NCBI GenBank assembly: GCA_020975725.1
Contig: QXJR01000021.1
Location: forward strand, 1 to 64,000
From: Picocystis sp. L7
Taxonomy: Eukaryota > Chlorophyta > Picocystophyceae > Picocystales > Picocystaceae
DNA: 64,000 nt
Direction of reading: 5' to 3'
The position numbers and the translations under genes are program-made. Below, in pieces: positions 34,046 through 44,978 of the stretch. Every line of letters begins with the position of its first letter. Positions within the stretch are counted from its first letter, which is position 1. The notes beneath the pieces were generated by a model. That model ran no database searches and was not told the origin of the DNA. It saw only the letters and a program-made list of their open reading frames with translations.

Positions 34046-35176
34046 GGCCCGATGTGGTGCGACTCTGGTATGTCACGAACCGTCTGTTGCTCTTCGGCTT
34101 GTAGCTAAGCTTTGTGTGGACTGGCACATCACAGTCTGATCCAATGTTGTGGTGGGGATGCAGCACCCAGAAGCACGTGCCCCTGCGAAGGAACACAAGA
34201 TGCGATGTACGTACCTTTGGTATTCCTTTGCAATTGGCCATGCATGTTACCATGTCACGAGTAGAACAAGAAGTCCATCCGCTCCATTCCAGCAACTGTT
34301 CCTATCAATGGCACTTCCACACCCTGGATTGCACGGGTATTTTCTTTGTACGGCATTCAATTGGTCCATCGATGGTATGATATCTCTGGTATGCAAGGTG
34401 GGATGTAACCAACCGATTTCTTCATTGGATGGGTACATCATCCCTTTGTTGTATTGGCGGCGAAGCTTCCCTGCCTACCTTCACACCCGAAACCGCAAGG
34501 ATGGGACTATTCCTGACAAACAGTTTCAGTGCACCTTGTACCAGGCAGTAGTGCTTGCAATCGCAGCAAAAGTGATGCCAAACCTCATGCTCTCCCAACC
34601 TATTTCTACCTGAGGTACATAAAAAGTTTCACATCCAACGGCTTTCTGCACTTTTCGAACTATACCAAAGACTACTGAAGATTAGATTGTCGCATGAAGA
34701 AATAAAGGGTGCAATTTCAAGCTAGAACGGAATGGATTAAGGATAGGTTTACCACCGCATTTTCTCGTTGCTCTCAGGGAACTTCTGTCACTTGACAATT
34801 TAGTGGCTGGCATACGTGCTTGTCTTACGAAGATCAGGAGGAAAACTTGCCATTCATAGATGTACACCTCTTGTTCAGCATTGAACAAAGGGGTTTCTTC
34901 AATGTCCGAGCATGCATATGTTCTTCATCAAAATGCAAGGCTTGTATGGCTGTTTTGTGCCGCGTAAGCATGCTTTTGCCTGTGAATGTGTACTGAGAAG
35001 CAAATTTGCCGCAATGTTTATTGATGTTGCCGCAACCTAAAGGAACCGTCTGTGAGGTCCTTCAGCGTGGGCCCAGAGTCATCTTCCTTGTCAATAGACA
35101 AGATTGGGATATCCTCAGTGCCATGAACGATCATCTGTGTGATGGTCATTGCAGTTCAACTTTCTCCTTGCTACGG
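34046..35176. other. Intergenic region, glycosyltransferase-like to TylF
   Basis: About 1.1 kb separate two genes on the same strand. Nothing coding is recognised. It should contain the promoter of the EHD-motif gene (near 34050-34300) and the TylF 3' region. Confidence 0.4.
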
Positions 35177-36256
35177 TCATAAATACCCTTTGTCAAGGTT
35201 TGCATCTTGCGGTGCCTTGAAGTATGAAAAATTCACTTTCACCTCCATAGTTTTTCTGAAGAATGCCGAATGGTCATCGATTTGTTCCAACTCTTCTGGC
35301 AGGCCTTGCTCATTCTTAAAATCTTTCCAACATTGCATGACGGCGGGGTGCGACATGACATCATCAAAGATTACAAATCCACCCACGGGTACAAGCTCAT
35401 ACAAATAGTAGAGAGCATCCTGATAAGAATCGTAGAAGTTGCTGTCAATACGCAGTACTGCTATCTTCACCCCTGGGTGCCTGCGTTTGAAACGCGGCAG
35501 CGAATCTCTAAAAAGACCTCGAATGAAGATGACATTGCTGTCCAGTAGCCCATACTTTTGGAAATTGTGTTTCACCTGGACTTCTGATGTCTCCAAGAAT
35601 ATTTTGTGATTGCCATACTGAGGCAGGGATTCAAACGCATCCAGGACCAGTACCCGTCTGTTTCTTGCACCATATGCAGTAATCACTCCCTTTGCATAAA
35701 TCGATGCACCCCCACGCCACACTCCAAGCTCTGCAAAGTCTCCCACGATCCCGTCAGCATTGCATGTCTCGATCGCATGCTTGATGTTCTGCAGCCTTGC
35801 ATGTCCAACCATCGTGTGTCCCAGAGGGGGCCAATCGTTGCCAAAATATCTCATGGTGCTGTTGTAAGGCAAGGTCCTGCTTAGTTTACATCCTCCTTTC
35901 CCTCCATCGCATCTTCCAGCTTCATCTGCGAGCGATCCTGTTAGTGCCATCTCCAAGAGACACAAGTAGCGTTCTTCCATTTTCGCCAAAGGTGCATCAA
36001 TACACCACCTGATGCTCCGGGAGTATTGCAGAGCCTTTCCATATACTGTGCTCCACCACGCCACGAGGGACAGGGTACAGATTACAAGCGCACAAGGCAT
36101 GTCCCATGTGTTCCAGTTGTGACGCTTCGCTTTTTGGCGTCCAGTGATCGCCACCTGCACCCCCTCGATGGGGTAGACACGTGCATTCATCACCTCCATG
36201 ATTAAACTTCCGTCACATCGATCTATGGATCGTGAAGAACGTGGCCACAGTTCCAT
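35177..36256 (-). CDS. TylF-type (macrocin O-methyltransferase family) SAM methyltransferase, membrane-anchored
   Basis: SAM-dependent O-methyltransferase of the TylF/MycF family, whose studied members methylate sugar hydroxyls. GDFAELGVWRGGASI (about residues 170-185) is the SAM-binding motif I; VLDAFESLPQYG follows; AVLRIDSNFYDSYQDALYYL and GGFVIFDD give the metal-binding Asp residues typical of the family. A hydrophobic segment (about residues 55-75) precedes the catalytic domain, a type II layout not found in bacterial TylF and consistent with action in the Golgi. The start could also be the Met 20 codons further in. It lies next to three glycan genes on the same strand, suggesting methylation of an exported polysaccharide or glycoprotein. 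Confidence 0.85.
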   Translation of the reverse strand: MELWPRSSRSIDRCDGSLIMEVMNARVYPIEGVQVAITGRQKAKRHNWNTWDMPCALVICTLSLVAWWSTVYGKALQYSRSIRWCIDAPLAKMEERYLCLLEMALTGSLADEAGRCDGGKGGCKLSRTLPYNSTMRYFGNDWPPLGHTMVGHARLQNIKHAIETCNADGIVGDFAELGVWRGGASIYAKGVITAYGARNRRVLVLDAFESLPQYGNHKIFLETSEVQVKHNFQKYGLLDSNVIFIRGLFRDSLPRFKRRHPGVKIAVLRIDSNFYDSYQDALYYLYELVPVGGFVIFDDVMSHPAVMQCWKDFKNEQGLPEELEQIDDHSAFFRKTMEVKVNFSYFKAPQDANLDKGYL

Positions 36257-39200
36257 CTGGAACCATCCGGTGCCCCCAATGGCACTGCACGAACATCATT
36301 GGAATCTCACACCCATGGGCCAGGGTCACCCAGCCCCGTCCGCTCGGTCGAGTGGATTCTGGTTGTTCGAGGGTCTTCAAGAGCCGACCACCCCAATTGA
36401 CACAGAATCCACCGTGGGAGTATATCCTTCCTTGAATGGTTGCTAGCTTGCACCGTCGGGGTCTAGCCTCGTTGATGAGGGTGCACCCTCCTAGTAGCGC
36501 AATCTATGAAACAGGTGTTGTGCTTGCGAATACCTCAACATGCGCGGCCCTTCACTCCAATATCACTTTTCTATGCTTCCCCTGTCCGAAATTCTCGACA
36601 GACACTTCGTATTGTACCACCATGAATTGGTGCACTCTTCTACAAGGAACCTCCGACCGTGAGTGGGATCGGTCCTTAGAGTCCCCTGAATTTGGTCCGT
36701 GGACAATAAGCTTTTCCATCAAGATTCCGGTTGGGAGGGTTACTGAGTCTTAGCAAGCCTCTTCCCAACCGAGGATGCTCTGACTCCCACGCTAAGCATT
36801 CGTTTAACTTGTCCAAGGAAGGCGAGAGTACACCAATATTTCCGGATAGTCTTGCTTTGAATGTCGCATCAATCAATGAGAGGCCTTCAAAAACTCTACA
36901 ACCACGACTTGTCGCGTATGCATGCACAAGCGCTACTCGATGTGGTGCATCACTTTGTGGTGTAATGCAAGTGCATGTCGCGTTCCCTCATGTGTGTTGC
37001 GGCTAGAGAGTCCCGTTCCTCTGTTGAACAAGCGCATGATTTGCTTGTGCTTGGATAAAAATTTAGCAAGTGAAACAATGCCCATTGGTCATACTCTTTG
37101 TCAAAGATGCACGCCTTACCAACCAACAAACTAGCACCTCCTACAAAGATCAACTAAGAAGTCTCGACCAATCATGCTCGCCTAAACTTTCTTGTTTGCG
37201 ATCACTCCATTGTCCACCACATGGGTCTGGCACAAGAGAAGCGGGACTTGAAACACGAGAGGCACTCTTTTGTTTTACGAGTTTCAAAGTCACTACTCTA
37301 CCATCAACTACGTGCTCATGGATCATTCAAGAAGCTCGTGCGATTTCTTGCTTGACCAATACAGAATTCGAATTTAACCTTGTCAAAGTACCAACGAAGA
37401 AGTCCCTATCTCCGTGGTTCTCTTGTTCGGCTTGAAGATGACCTTGGCAAGTTCGAGACATGCGTCCACAACAAGACGATGCATGGCTTCGCGGCAATAC
37501 ATTGATATGCGCCTTAGTATATGAGGATATTATCTGCAGTCTAGCCTTACCATGCCTTTCATTTATCACAATGTATGAAGCAAGGTAGAATAAGAATGTG
37601 CATTTTATTCTCGAAGCCATGATGAAGTCGTAAGGTACCCTTGTGGTAACATGCATGCAATTCATCGACTTTACACTCTGTCTTGTAAACTTGGCAAGAA
37701 ATAACTCCTCACGAAGTCGCACACTCTAGAACAAGTGAACTCAAAGATGCGGCAAACTAGATGCAAAAGAATCACCACAAACTTCTAAGCTATCAACAAT
37801 CAAATCTACCTTTATCTAAACCATATGTAAAATAACGCTCAACAATGGGGGTTGTCTTTGAGGAATCTTCATTGGTTTAGCTTCGTTGCACGTGCGATGA
37901 TTGCTTTCCCCACAACATGCATTGCCATTGCTACTTTATATGAAAGAGAACGCTTATAGGCAAGTTGGGCAATTTCTTTTTGCTCCTACCTACGTCAAAA
38001 TGTTTGGGTTGGGGATCTTCTTTGTCGTCCTGATCAAGTGTTCTTAAATGGAGAGACTATCGTCTCCGGATTTGATTGAAGATTGAAGAGCTTCTCTTGT
38101 CGCCATTCGTGCACTCCATATTCCTTCATTTTCCTCTCATTTCGGTGTGTTTTCTTGCTCTCCCATGTCTCCGAAGTTGCGGCACAATACTCCGGTGCTG
38201 ATCAGGTACTAAAGACATAAAAGTGTTCCACGAGCTTTGCGGTTCCATGGCTCGAAATCGGAATCTCCTAGATTCAAAGGTGTCGGAGGTTTTGCAATAG
38301 CCTGTCAATTGTGCCTTTTCTTTCACAGGATCCGGATTTTGTTGGTCGCACAATGGAATGTCCATTGGTTTAGCGTTGGTTGCTTGGGAAAGCTCGATAC
38401 AAGGTTTGGATGTATACATAGTGGGTGATGTGCCATGGTCGTTCATCACGGTCCAAAGGCAAACACGAGCCGTAGAGCTGTCGAAGCACTCACCGGTGGA
38501 GCACATGGCGGGCGTTGTTTGAACGTGGATGCTAGAACTTCCAACACGCGGCCAACTTGTTCACTTGGTCCGTGCCTTGTCTTTCACTTGTAGCTTGGCA
38601 CACCGCTACCCTTGCCTCCATTCCCCTCGACCGTTTGCAGATGAATTGTGAAATAATTCTTCTACGCCGGAACAACAAAAGGTGTTCCCACTGGATCCAA
38701 CCACGTCCCTTGGATGCTCAAGGGGCAGTTGGGGATTGGAACCCTGGGTGTGGACCATTCTTTCCCATCCAGCCCAAGGCGGTTGTCTCCGGCACGGCCA
38801 AGTTCGCTTCGGGCGGCCACGGAGAGTTGGCAATGCTGACATCTCGAGCGTTCAACGAGTGCATCCAACCCTTTAGGACAGCGCTTGTGGACGAATTCAG
38901 GACGACCATGGTGCATGCTGGAGACAGCTCGGCGATGACGCGGGTTTGGAGCAGGCGCAAGTAGGCAGCGGTTAGGGGCTTGATGTGGCGTAGTTCCACC
39001 ATCCGCAAGCTCTTCAAAAACAATTTAAACGCTGCTCTAAACTTGAGGAGGTGCCTGGCTTTGTCGGTCCGGCCAAAGGTTTTGTGCCGTGTTGTAGTGT
39101 ACGGCGAGTTCCAGGCGGGCATCGGCAAGGTCATTCGATGCGGAGGAGAGAAGAGAATGCGGGATACCATTGCGGCTATAGGGCACCCAAAGGATTGGTG

Positions 39201-39473
39201 CTCGCATTGGGTTGTTTGTGTGCAAGGCAGCGCGAGGGACGCTCACGGTTGCTTTATGCACCCTGTAGCCTTGTAGGTCGACAGCCTATACACTCTTGAG
39301 GTTGAAGAAAAGCAAGGTGTTTCGCCTTTCAGCTGACCGAGTGTACGAGGGACTTTCTCCCATCCCATCGGATGCCCCGGACACCCATAAATCCTTCGCT
39401 TCCAGGAGAGAAGAAACTCACCACGGTGGGAGGACGTGAACGTGGCCTTTTTCTCGTTTGAGACGGACGAGGC
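36257..39473. other. 3.2-kb gene-poor region
   Basis: Contains the TylF upstream region at its left and the first channel's promoter at its right. 36.4-38.2 kb is AT-richer with short decayed frames, similar in texture to 24.8-29.6 kb. 38.5-39.2 kb is GC-richer, with overlapping frames of up to 150 codons on both strands that show no known motif. No terminal repeats were recognised. Confidence 0.4.
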
Positions 39474-41798
39474 ATGCGCGAGGACGGCATTCTTCGCTTC
39501 TTTCGACGCCGAAATGGTGGTGGAAGCGCACCTGGAGGAGGATCTGCAGACGAGATAAGCGTGGAAACGACCGCGGAGGATGCAAGGGGCGCCGAAATGG
39601 TCCAAGGTAGGATGGCAAAGGCGAAACGACGCTGGGAGGTGTGGTGGTTGGACATGAAAAAGCAGAACTTCATTATCCTGCCAAATTCACCCAAGTACAC
39701 GGCGTGGTGGTCGGCTACTGTTGGAGGAGCCATGATCACGGGTTTTGTGATCCCGTACGTGATCTCCTTTCCAAACTACGTGGGGTTGGCCCCATACAAC
39801 GATGCAGGAGCCATCATACAATACTTGTTGGAGACCATGTTCTTGATCGACATAATCATCAACTTCAATCTTGCGTACTATGTACGGAACCAATTGATCA
39901 TGGACCGCAAATCGATCGCAAAGAAATATTTCAGTTTCATGTTCTGGGTGGACCTTGTGGGCGTGTTTCCCTTCGACATTGTAGCACTTGCCATTGCGGG
40001 TCAGCTAGACTCACAATCAAGCCTTGGTAGCTACCTTGGCCTCTTCCGGCTGCTACAGCTGGTGCGTTTGTATCGTTTCGATGCACTGGTGAAGTTCTTG
40101 CAATACCAGCACAAAGTGTCCTTGTTGTTGGTCACTTTCCTCCGAAACCTGTTCTATGTGCTTTTCCTGAGCAACGTTGGTGCCTGTGGTTTCTATTTCA
40201 TCGCACGACAGGAAGGCTTTGGCTCTGAATCATGGATCCAACAGGGTCCCATTGATTTTGAAGAAGCAAGCACCGCCGAACTCTATATCGTGGCCCTCTA
40301 CTGGGCGCTTAGTACTCTTGAAACGATTGGATTTGGTGACTACACTGCCATCACATCCATCGAGCAAGTTTGGTGTATTATCTTCATTTTCCTAGCAATG
40401 ATGATGATAGCATACGTTCAGACATCTTATCTTCTCTTTGCCAGCACAGATTTGGAAGCATCCGCAGTCAGGGACTCTTCTGAGAACGTGGTGAAGTACT
40501 TTTGGCTTCACAACCTCGACTTGCAGTACAGGGATTCCTTGCTGAGTAATCTCCAAGCCCGTTTGAAGAGCAAAGGCTTATCAGACGACAAAGTCCTCCA
40601 AGATTTCCCGGGCGAACTTCGTCTGCAGGTTTTGAGGAGACTGTACAGTCAACCAATGCATGGGTCTTCTCTCTTCCGCGGTGTTGGGAGACACTTTTTG
40701 GATGAAGTACTGACAAACTGTCGAGTAGAGCTGTTCTTGCCAGGAGTCGACATACTTGAGCAAGGTTCATCGGTCTCTTCACTGTTCATTCTTGTAGAAG
40801 GGACTGCTGGCACAATCACTAATCAGCAGGCGTACTTGAATTCTCTGCTACAGTGCAAAGATGCATCCTCCTTGATTGACCCAGAGAATACCCGTTTTGT
40901 CCCAGGCGACGTGATAGGGGACATTCATTTCTTCACAGGAGGGCAGCTTGCTTACAATGTGCAGACTCTGACAGAATGCAAGGTCCTGGTTGTGGATGCA
41001 GCTTCTTACAAGAACATTGCCTTGTTGTTCCCTAGAAAGGCCAGAGTAGTGCTTAAGAACTTGCTTGAGAAGATCGAGAGGCAAGAAAAAGACGGTACAC
41101 ACATGCTCGAGGAGTCGGCAGGGCTGTCCACGTTGGCCACATCCGGGTATGCCATCCGAAGGGTACGTGGAATGATCGAGTCCAACCTGGCTGAATACAC
41201 TATGGAAGAAACTACCGCCTTGCGGTTCGCAGCCTCTCAAGGAGACGCAGCTACTGTTCGTGCAGTGATACGCCAAGGCATCAATGTCAACATCCCAAAC
41301 GATGAAGGCAGAAGTGCCCTGATGATTGCGGCGGCAGAGGGGGACGAGAGGGTAGTCTCCATGCTATTGGATGTGCCTGGTATCGACGTGAATGCCCATG
41401 ATTCTTTCGGTAGAACAGCGCTTCGTGAGGCAGTCGAGAACAAGCACAACGTTGTTGCTGAGATGCTTCTTAAAGTTGGTGCAAGTCTAGGTTTAAGTAG
41501 CCTTGAGTCTGCAAAGAGGTTGAGTATTGCTATTGCAGAAGACGATAACAGATTGCTTGCAGTCCTCTTGCTTGCTGGTGCTCCAGCATCATCTCAAGAC
41601 TATTGTGGACGTAGCCCACTTCACATAGCTGCCTTCTATGGAAACGTGACTGCCACAGCATTGCTCTTACACCATGGCGCTGATCCCAGCGCCATGGACA
41701 ACTGGGGCCGATGTCCAAGGGACGAGGCAATTTTGTCCGGTGAGGCCCGGATCCTCAACGTGCTTGATGGCCATGTAGATGTAAGCTCTGTGTCCTAA
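39474..41798 (+). CDS. AKT-like voltage-gated K+ channel with cNMP-binding and ankyrin domains, 774 aa
   Basis: Shaker/AKT-type plasma-membrane K+ channel. A basic N-terminus ends in NFIILPNSPKY, the lead-in to S1 found in plant channels. Six membrane segments lie at about residues 78-330; S4 carries FRLLQLVRLYRF. The pore filter is TIGFGD (284-289), GFGD being an accepted K+ filter variant. After S6 come a C-linker, a cyclic-nucleotide-binding fold (about 400-535, with FVPGDVIGDIHFF) and four to five ankyrin repeats (about 600-765). Domain order and length match plant AKT channels. Single exon. Tail to tail with the second channel, 173 bp apart. Direction of rectification cannot be told. Confidence 0.93.
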   Translation: MREDGILRFFRRRNGGGSAPGGGSADEISVETTAEDARGAEMVQGRMAKAKRRWEVWWLDMKKQNFIILPNSPKYTAWWSATVGGAMITGFVIPYVISFPNYVGLAPYNDAGAIIQYLLETMFLIDIIINFNLAYYVRNQLIMDRKSIAKKYFSFMFWVDLVGVFPFDIVALAIAGQLDSQSSLGSYLGLFRLLQLVRLYRFDALVKFLQYQHKVSLLLVTFLRNLFYVLFLSNVGACGFYFIARQEGFGSESWIQQGPIDFEEASTAELYIVALYWALSTLETIGFGDYTAITSIEQVWCIIFIFLAMMMIAYVQTSYLLFASTDLEASAVRDSSENVVKYFWLHNLDLQYRDSLLSNLQARLKSKGLSDDKVLQDFPGELRLQVLRRLYSQPMHGSSLFRGVGRHFLDEVLTNCRVELFLPGVDILEQGSSVSSLFILVEGTAGTITNQQAYLNSLLQCKDASSLIDPENTRFVPGDVIGDIHFFTGGQLAYNVQTLTECKVLVVDAASYKNIALLFPRKARVVLKNLLEKIERQEKDGTHMLEESAGLSTLATSGYAIRRVRGMIESNLAEYTMEETTALRFAASQGDAATVRAVIRQGINVNIPNDEGRSALMIAAAEGDERVVSMLLDVPGIDVNAHDSFGRTALREAVENKHNVVAEMLLKVGASLGLSSLESAKRLSIAIAEDDNRLLAVLLLAGAPASSQDYCGRSPLHIAAFYGNVTATALLLHHGADPSAMDNWGRCPRDEAILSGEARILNVLDGHVDVSSVS

Positions 41799-41971
41799 TA
41801 TCCAAGTCACTCGCAAAGACAAGCTTACGAGTTTCTCGGTGCTTGCATCAGTCCTAGATGGCAATGCAAGAAGTGCTCTTCTGCAGCAACAGCAAGAGTT
41901 GGATCAGATGGATTCATACATTGCGGTATCAGTACAAATCGATGCCTTAAGGTGGCGTGCATATCATGGCT

Positions 41972-44577
41972 TCAAAGAGCATGGTACATATCCACCTTTC
42001 TCTTCATCAATGCAGCGTTGTCGTGTTTTGACTCTGCCCACCTGCCATTTGCATTTTCAATGCCCCCATATGATGCAAGTAGTTTGACAGCAGGAAGATT
42101 TCCCAAGCTCACTGCAATATCTAAAGCTGTTCGACCACCATAATCAAGCACGTTTGGGGAGACTCCTGCTTCAAGCAATCTCTCAACCAAGGCAAGATCT
42201 CCTTCGTATGTGGCCATGCAGAGAACAGATGCCTGTTTCAATGGTGGGGTTGACAAAGTTGCGCCACACTTCATCAGTAGCTTCATTGTGGTTTCATGGC
42301 CAAAAATGACTGCTTCAAGAAGTGCAGAGTGAGATCGCGAGTCCAGTTGATCTACTTTTGCACCGGCCTCAATAAGAGCCTTCACAATAGGAGAAAATCC
42401 CCGCGCAGCAGCAATGATGAGGGCTGTCCGGCCATCGTAATTGGAAGAGTTGATGTCAAAGCCCTCCGAGATTGCCCTTTGAATTCCTGGAAGATCACCG
42501 CTGAATGCTTTCTGCAAGAACCCCGCAGTCCGCTTATTTCCGTAACGACTGATGGACATTCTGACAGAGTCAATGGCCTTGCGGTGTTTTGGAAGCCAAA
42601 ATTCTGCATCTAATCCCTTGATGCGCTCTGCCCTGCTTTGCCCTTCTTGGGTGGCCAAATTGAGAAGCTGCACCTCTCTCCGGAGTCGCACAAGCAAGTT
42701 TGTGTATAGCTTCTTGGCCGCAACTGGGAACTTTTCTGAGAGCTCATCGAATGCAGTGCGTGTAAGAGTTAATGTTCTACATGTACTCCATGCTTCCACC
42801 GTGTAAGTCTGTGGCGTTCTGGTAAGAAAGCCAACATCAGAGATCATACCTTGGATGGCACCATGAGGCTCCCAGTTGCCTGCATCCTCGCCCTCCAAGG
42901 TGTTGCCGAATGAGTCCAGTAGTGACTTCTCACTGAAGGAACCTGATCTCACCTTCCCAGCCAAGAGGACATAGAATCGAGCTGGTATCACACCCTGCTC
43001 CACCAATTTGGTTCCACTAACAAAAACTTCCACTTTTCCCCGAGTGATGAATTCTTCCAAGTAGCTCGGATCCACTCCCAGAAAGAGAGGGTGCTGGGCA
43101 AAAACATCCTTGTAAACGTGAGACAGAATTTTGGCCTTCACTGCTAGAGGGAAACTGCCAATGACGTCTTCATCAGACTTCTCTGTCTCCACAAACTTCA
43201 TCTTTAGATATTTCTGCATGCTGGGCTCCAGGTCTAGGAGGGAGTTGGACTTGCAATAATGCTTGATGAGTTTGGAAGCATCCCTGTACATACCACTTTT
43301 GGGGTCAGACTTTGCAATCAAGAAGAATGAGAACTGGATATGTGCTAGGTTGGAAATAGCCATGATGATGCAAATCATGCACCATACTTGCTCTGCCGCA
43401 GAAACAGGGATGAAATCTCCATACCCCACCTTGAGAAGAGCAATTGCATCAACGTAGTCAAGCAAAGGTCAGTGCCAAATATTCGAGGAAGCTGAGTTCG
43501 TGCGAGAAGCGAAAGACAGCAGAGATGTGCACTACAGGGTTTCTGTTTGGGACCGCAGCAACATACCGTGCTGAGCATGTGGCTTGCCATGAAATAAAAC
43601 GTCAAACTGCAGACATAAGAAGACAAATAGAGGGTCAGCCATCACACCTGACACCATGCCGTTTTCCCTTTCACGTTCACTCACAGGTAGCGTTGAAAAC
43701 CATTGAGTGGACCATGCAAGCTGAGAAACTCCGACATGAAGGAGTCCACGTCAACCCCTTCCAGGATTGCAATGAAATAGAAACCGCAGGCAAAGATATT
43801 CCCTAAGAAGAACAAAACCAGGACGATCCTTGCGATGATGATGTCTTTGAAGGAGAGGGCTTGCCAGAAGAGGAGCTTTTCCTGAAGCTGTCCCATTCGG
43901 TAGATCCTGACAAGCTGCAGGAGCCTGGTGAGAGAGCTGTACATTCCGAATTTTGAGGTGGGCTGTTGCATCTTTCCCGCTATCGCCAGTACCAGGGGAT
44001 GGAAAGGGAAGAGTCCGATCAGATCCACCCCGAACTTCCCGCCCAGGTACCTCGTTGCGATTGTTCTCCGATCAACAATGAGTTCGTTCGTGTTTTCCAC
44101 GCGAAAGGCGAGATTGAACTGGACCAACATGTCCATGAAGAAGACGACATCCAGGAGGATTTGCATGGCCCCTGCCCCGCTTCCATAGGGTGGCACGCTG
44201 TTGTAGGTCGCGAATCCCACCGAGTATGGCACGTACAGCGCGGTGAAGGCCGCCATGAACGCTATGAATGCCCACCAGATCCGATGCTGCATGCTTTCTG
44301 GATGGATGAGGTAATTCTCCCCTGGTAAGAAGCCATACTTGGTTTGGTCTGGTTGGAAGCTTCGGTTCCTTGCCAGGACGCTTGGGTTGGATTTGACGGG
44401 CCATTCCTGGTCCCCGGTGCTGCGCCAGCTCGTTCCACTCTGCCATCCTTCCTCCTCGACGTCGCTCCCGTGCGAGTACGAAGACGCGCGAGAAAGATTG
44501 TTCCGGTCCTCCATGCCAATCCCATTCGTCTGGTGGGTCTCCGACTGACTTACCTCCCAGACCCCTGCCATCTTCAT
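41972..44577 (-). CDS. AKT-like K+ channel with cNMP-binding and ankyrin domains, 3 exons, 796 aa
   Basis: Second channel of the same family. Exons on the minus strand: 44577-43685, 43606-43567 (only 40 nt) and 43429-41972, with GT-AG introns of 78 and 137 nt. The joined reading gives FYFMASHMLST followed by VGYGDF, so the filter is the canonical TVGYGD (residues 311-316) and the second intron splits it between Thr and Val. S4-like FGMYSSLTRLLQLVRIYRMGQL precedes. A cNMP-binding fold and ankyrin repeats (DGRTALIIAAARG, GGRTALDIAVSLG) follow. Divergent enough from the neighbour to be an old paralogue. The Copia element begins 101 bp upstream of its start codon. Confidence 0.9.
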
Positions 44578-44677
44578 CCCTTCTGTAAAAGGACAGGGAA
44601 GTGGAAGAAACCCTACGTGGTGGATAGGAACCAGGGTGAAGCCACGGATTGTTGGGTGGTGAAGGGGGTCCTTCTAT

Positions 44678-44978
44678 TGTGAGACTCGTCTGTCCTGCCT
44701 GAAAAGGGGGTCTGAAATCCCCTGGCCGAACCGAGCGTGGCGGTTTCGGACGATGGATGGGACGATGGCGTGGCGGCTCAAGGGGTTGCTCGACGTGGAT
44801 ACCAGAGAGTGTAACACATGCATTAACCCACTCAGTACATATAGTGGGTGGTATTTCATCAAAGTTAAGTCACGCGCATGATGAGGCGAGCACGGACACG
44901 GCTTGGTTCTCGGGGACGACGTCCTCGTCTGCGGTAGAGAATAAACTCCCACAGAGGGATCCTGCACCCCTTTTCTCA
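44678..44978 (-). repeat. Copia 3' LTR
   Basis: 301 bp, TGTGAG...CTCA on the plus strand (TGAG...CACA in element orientation, obeying the TG...CA rule). It faces the start of the second K+ channel gene, 101 bp away, in the same transcriptional direction. Confidence 0.93.

Noticed and set aside
43375-43465. Odd KVGYGD filter in the second K+ channel
   Set aside because: It comes from reading through an intron. Splicing to the 40-nt exon gives the standard TVGYGD.
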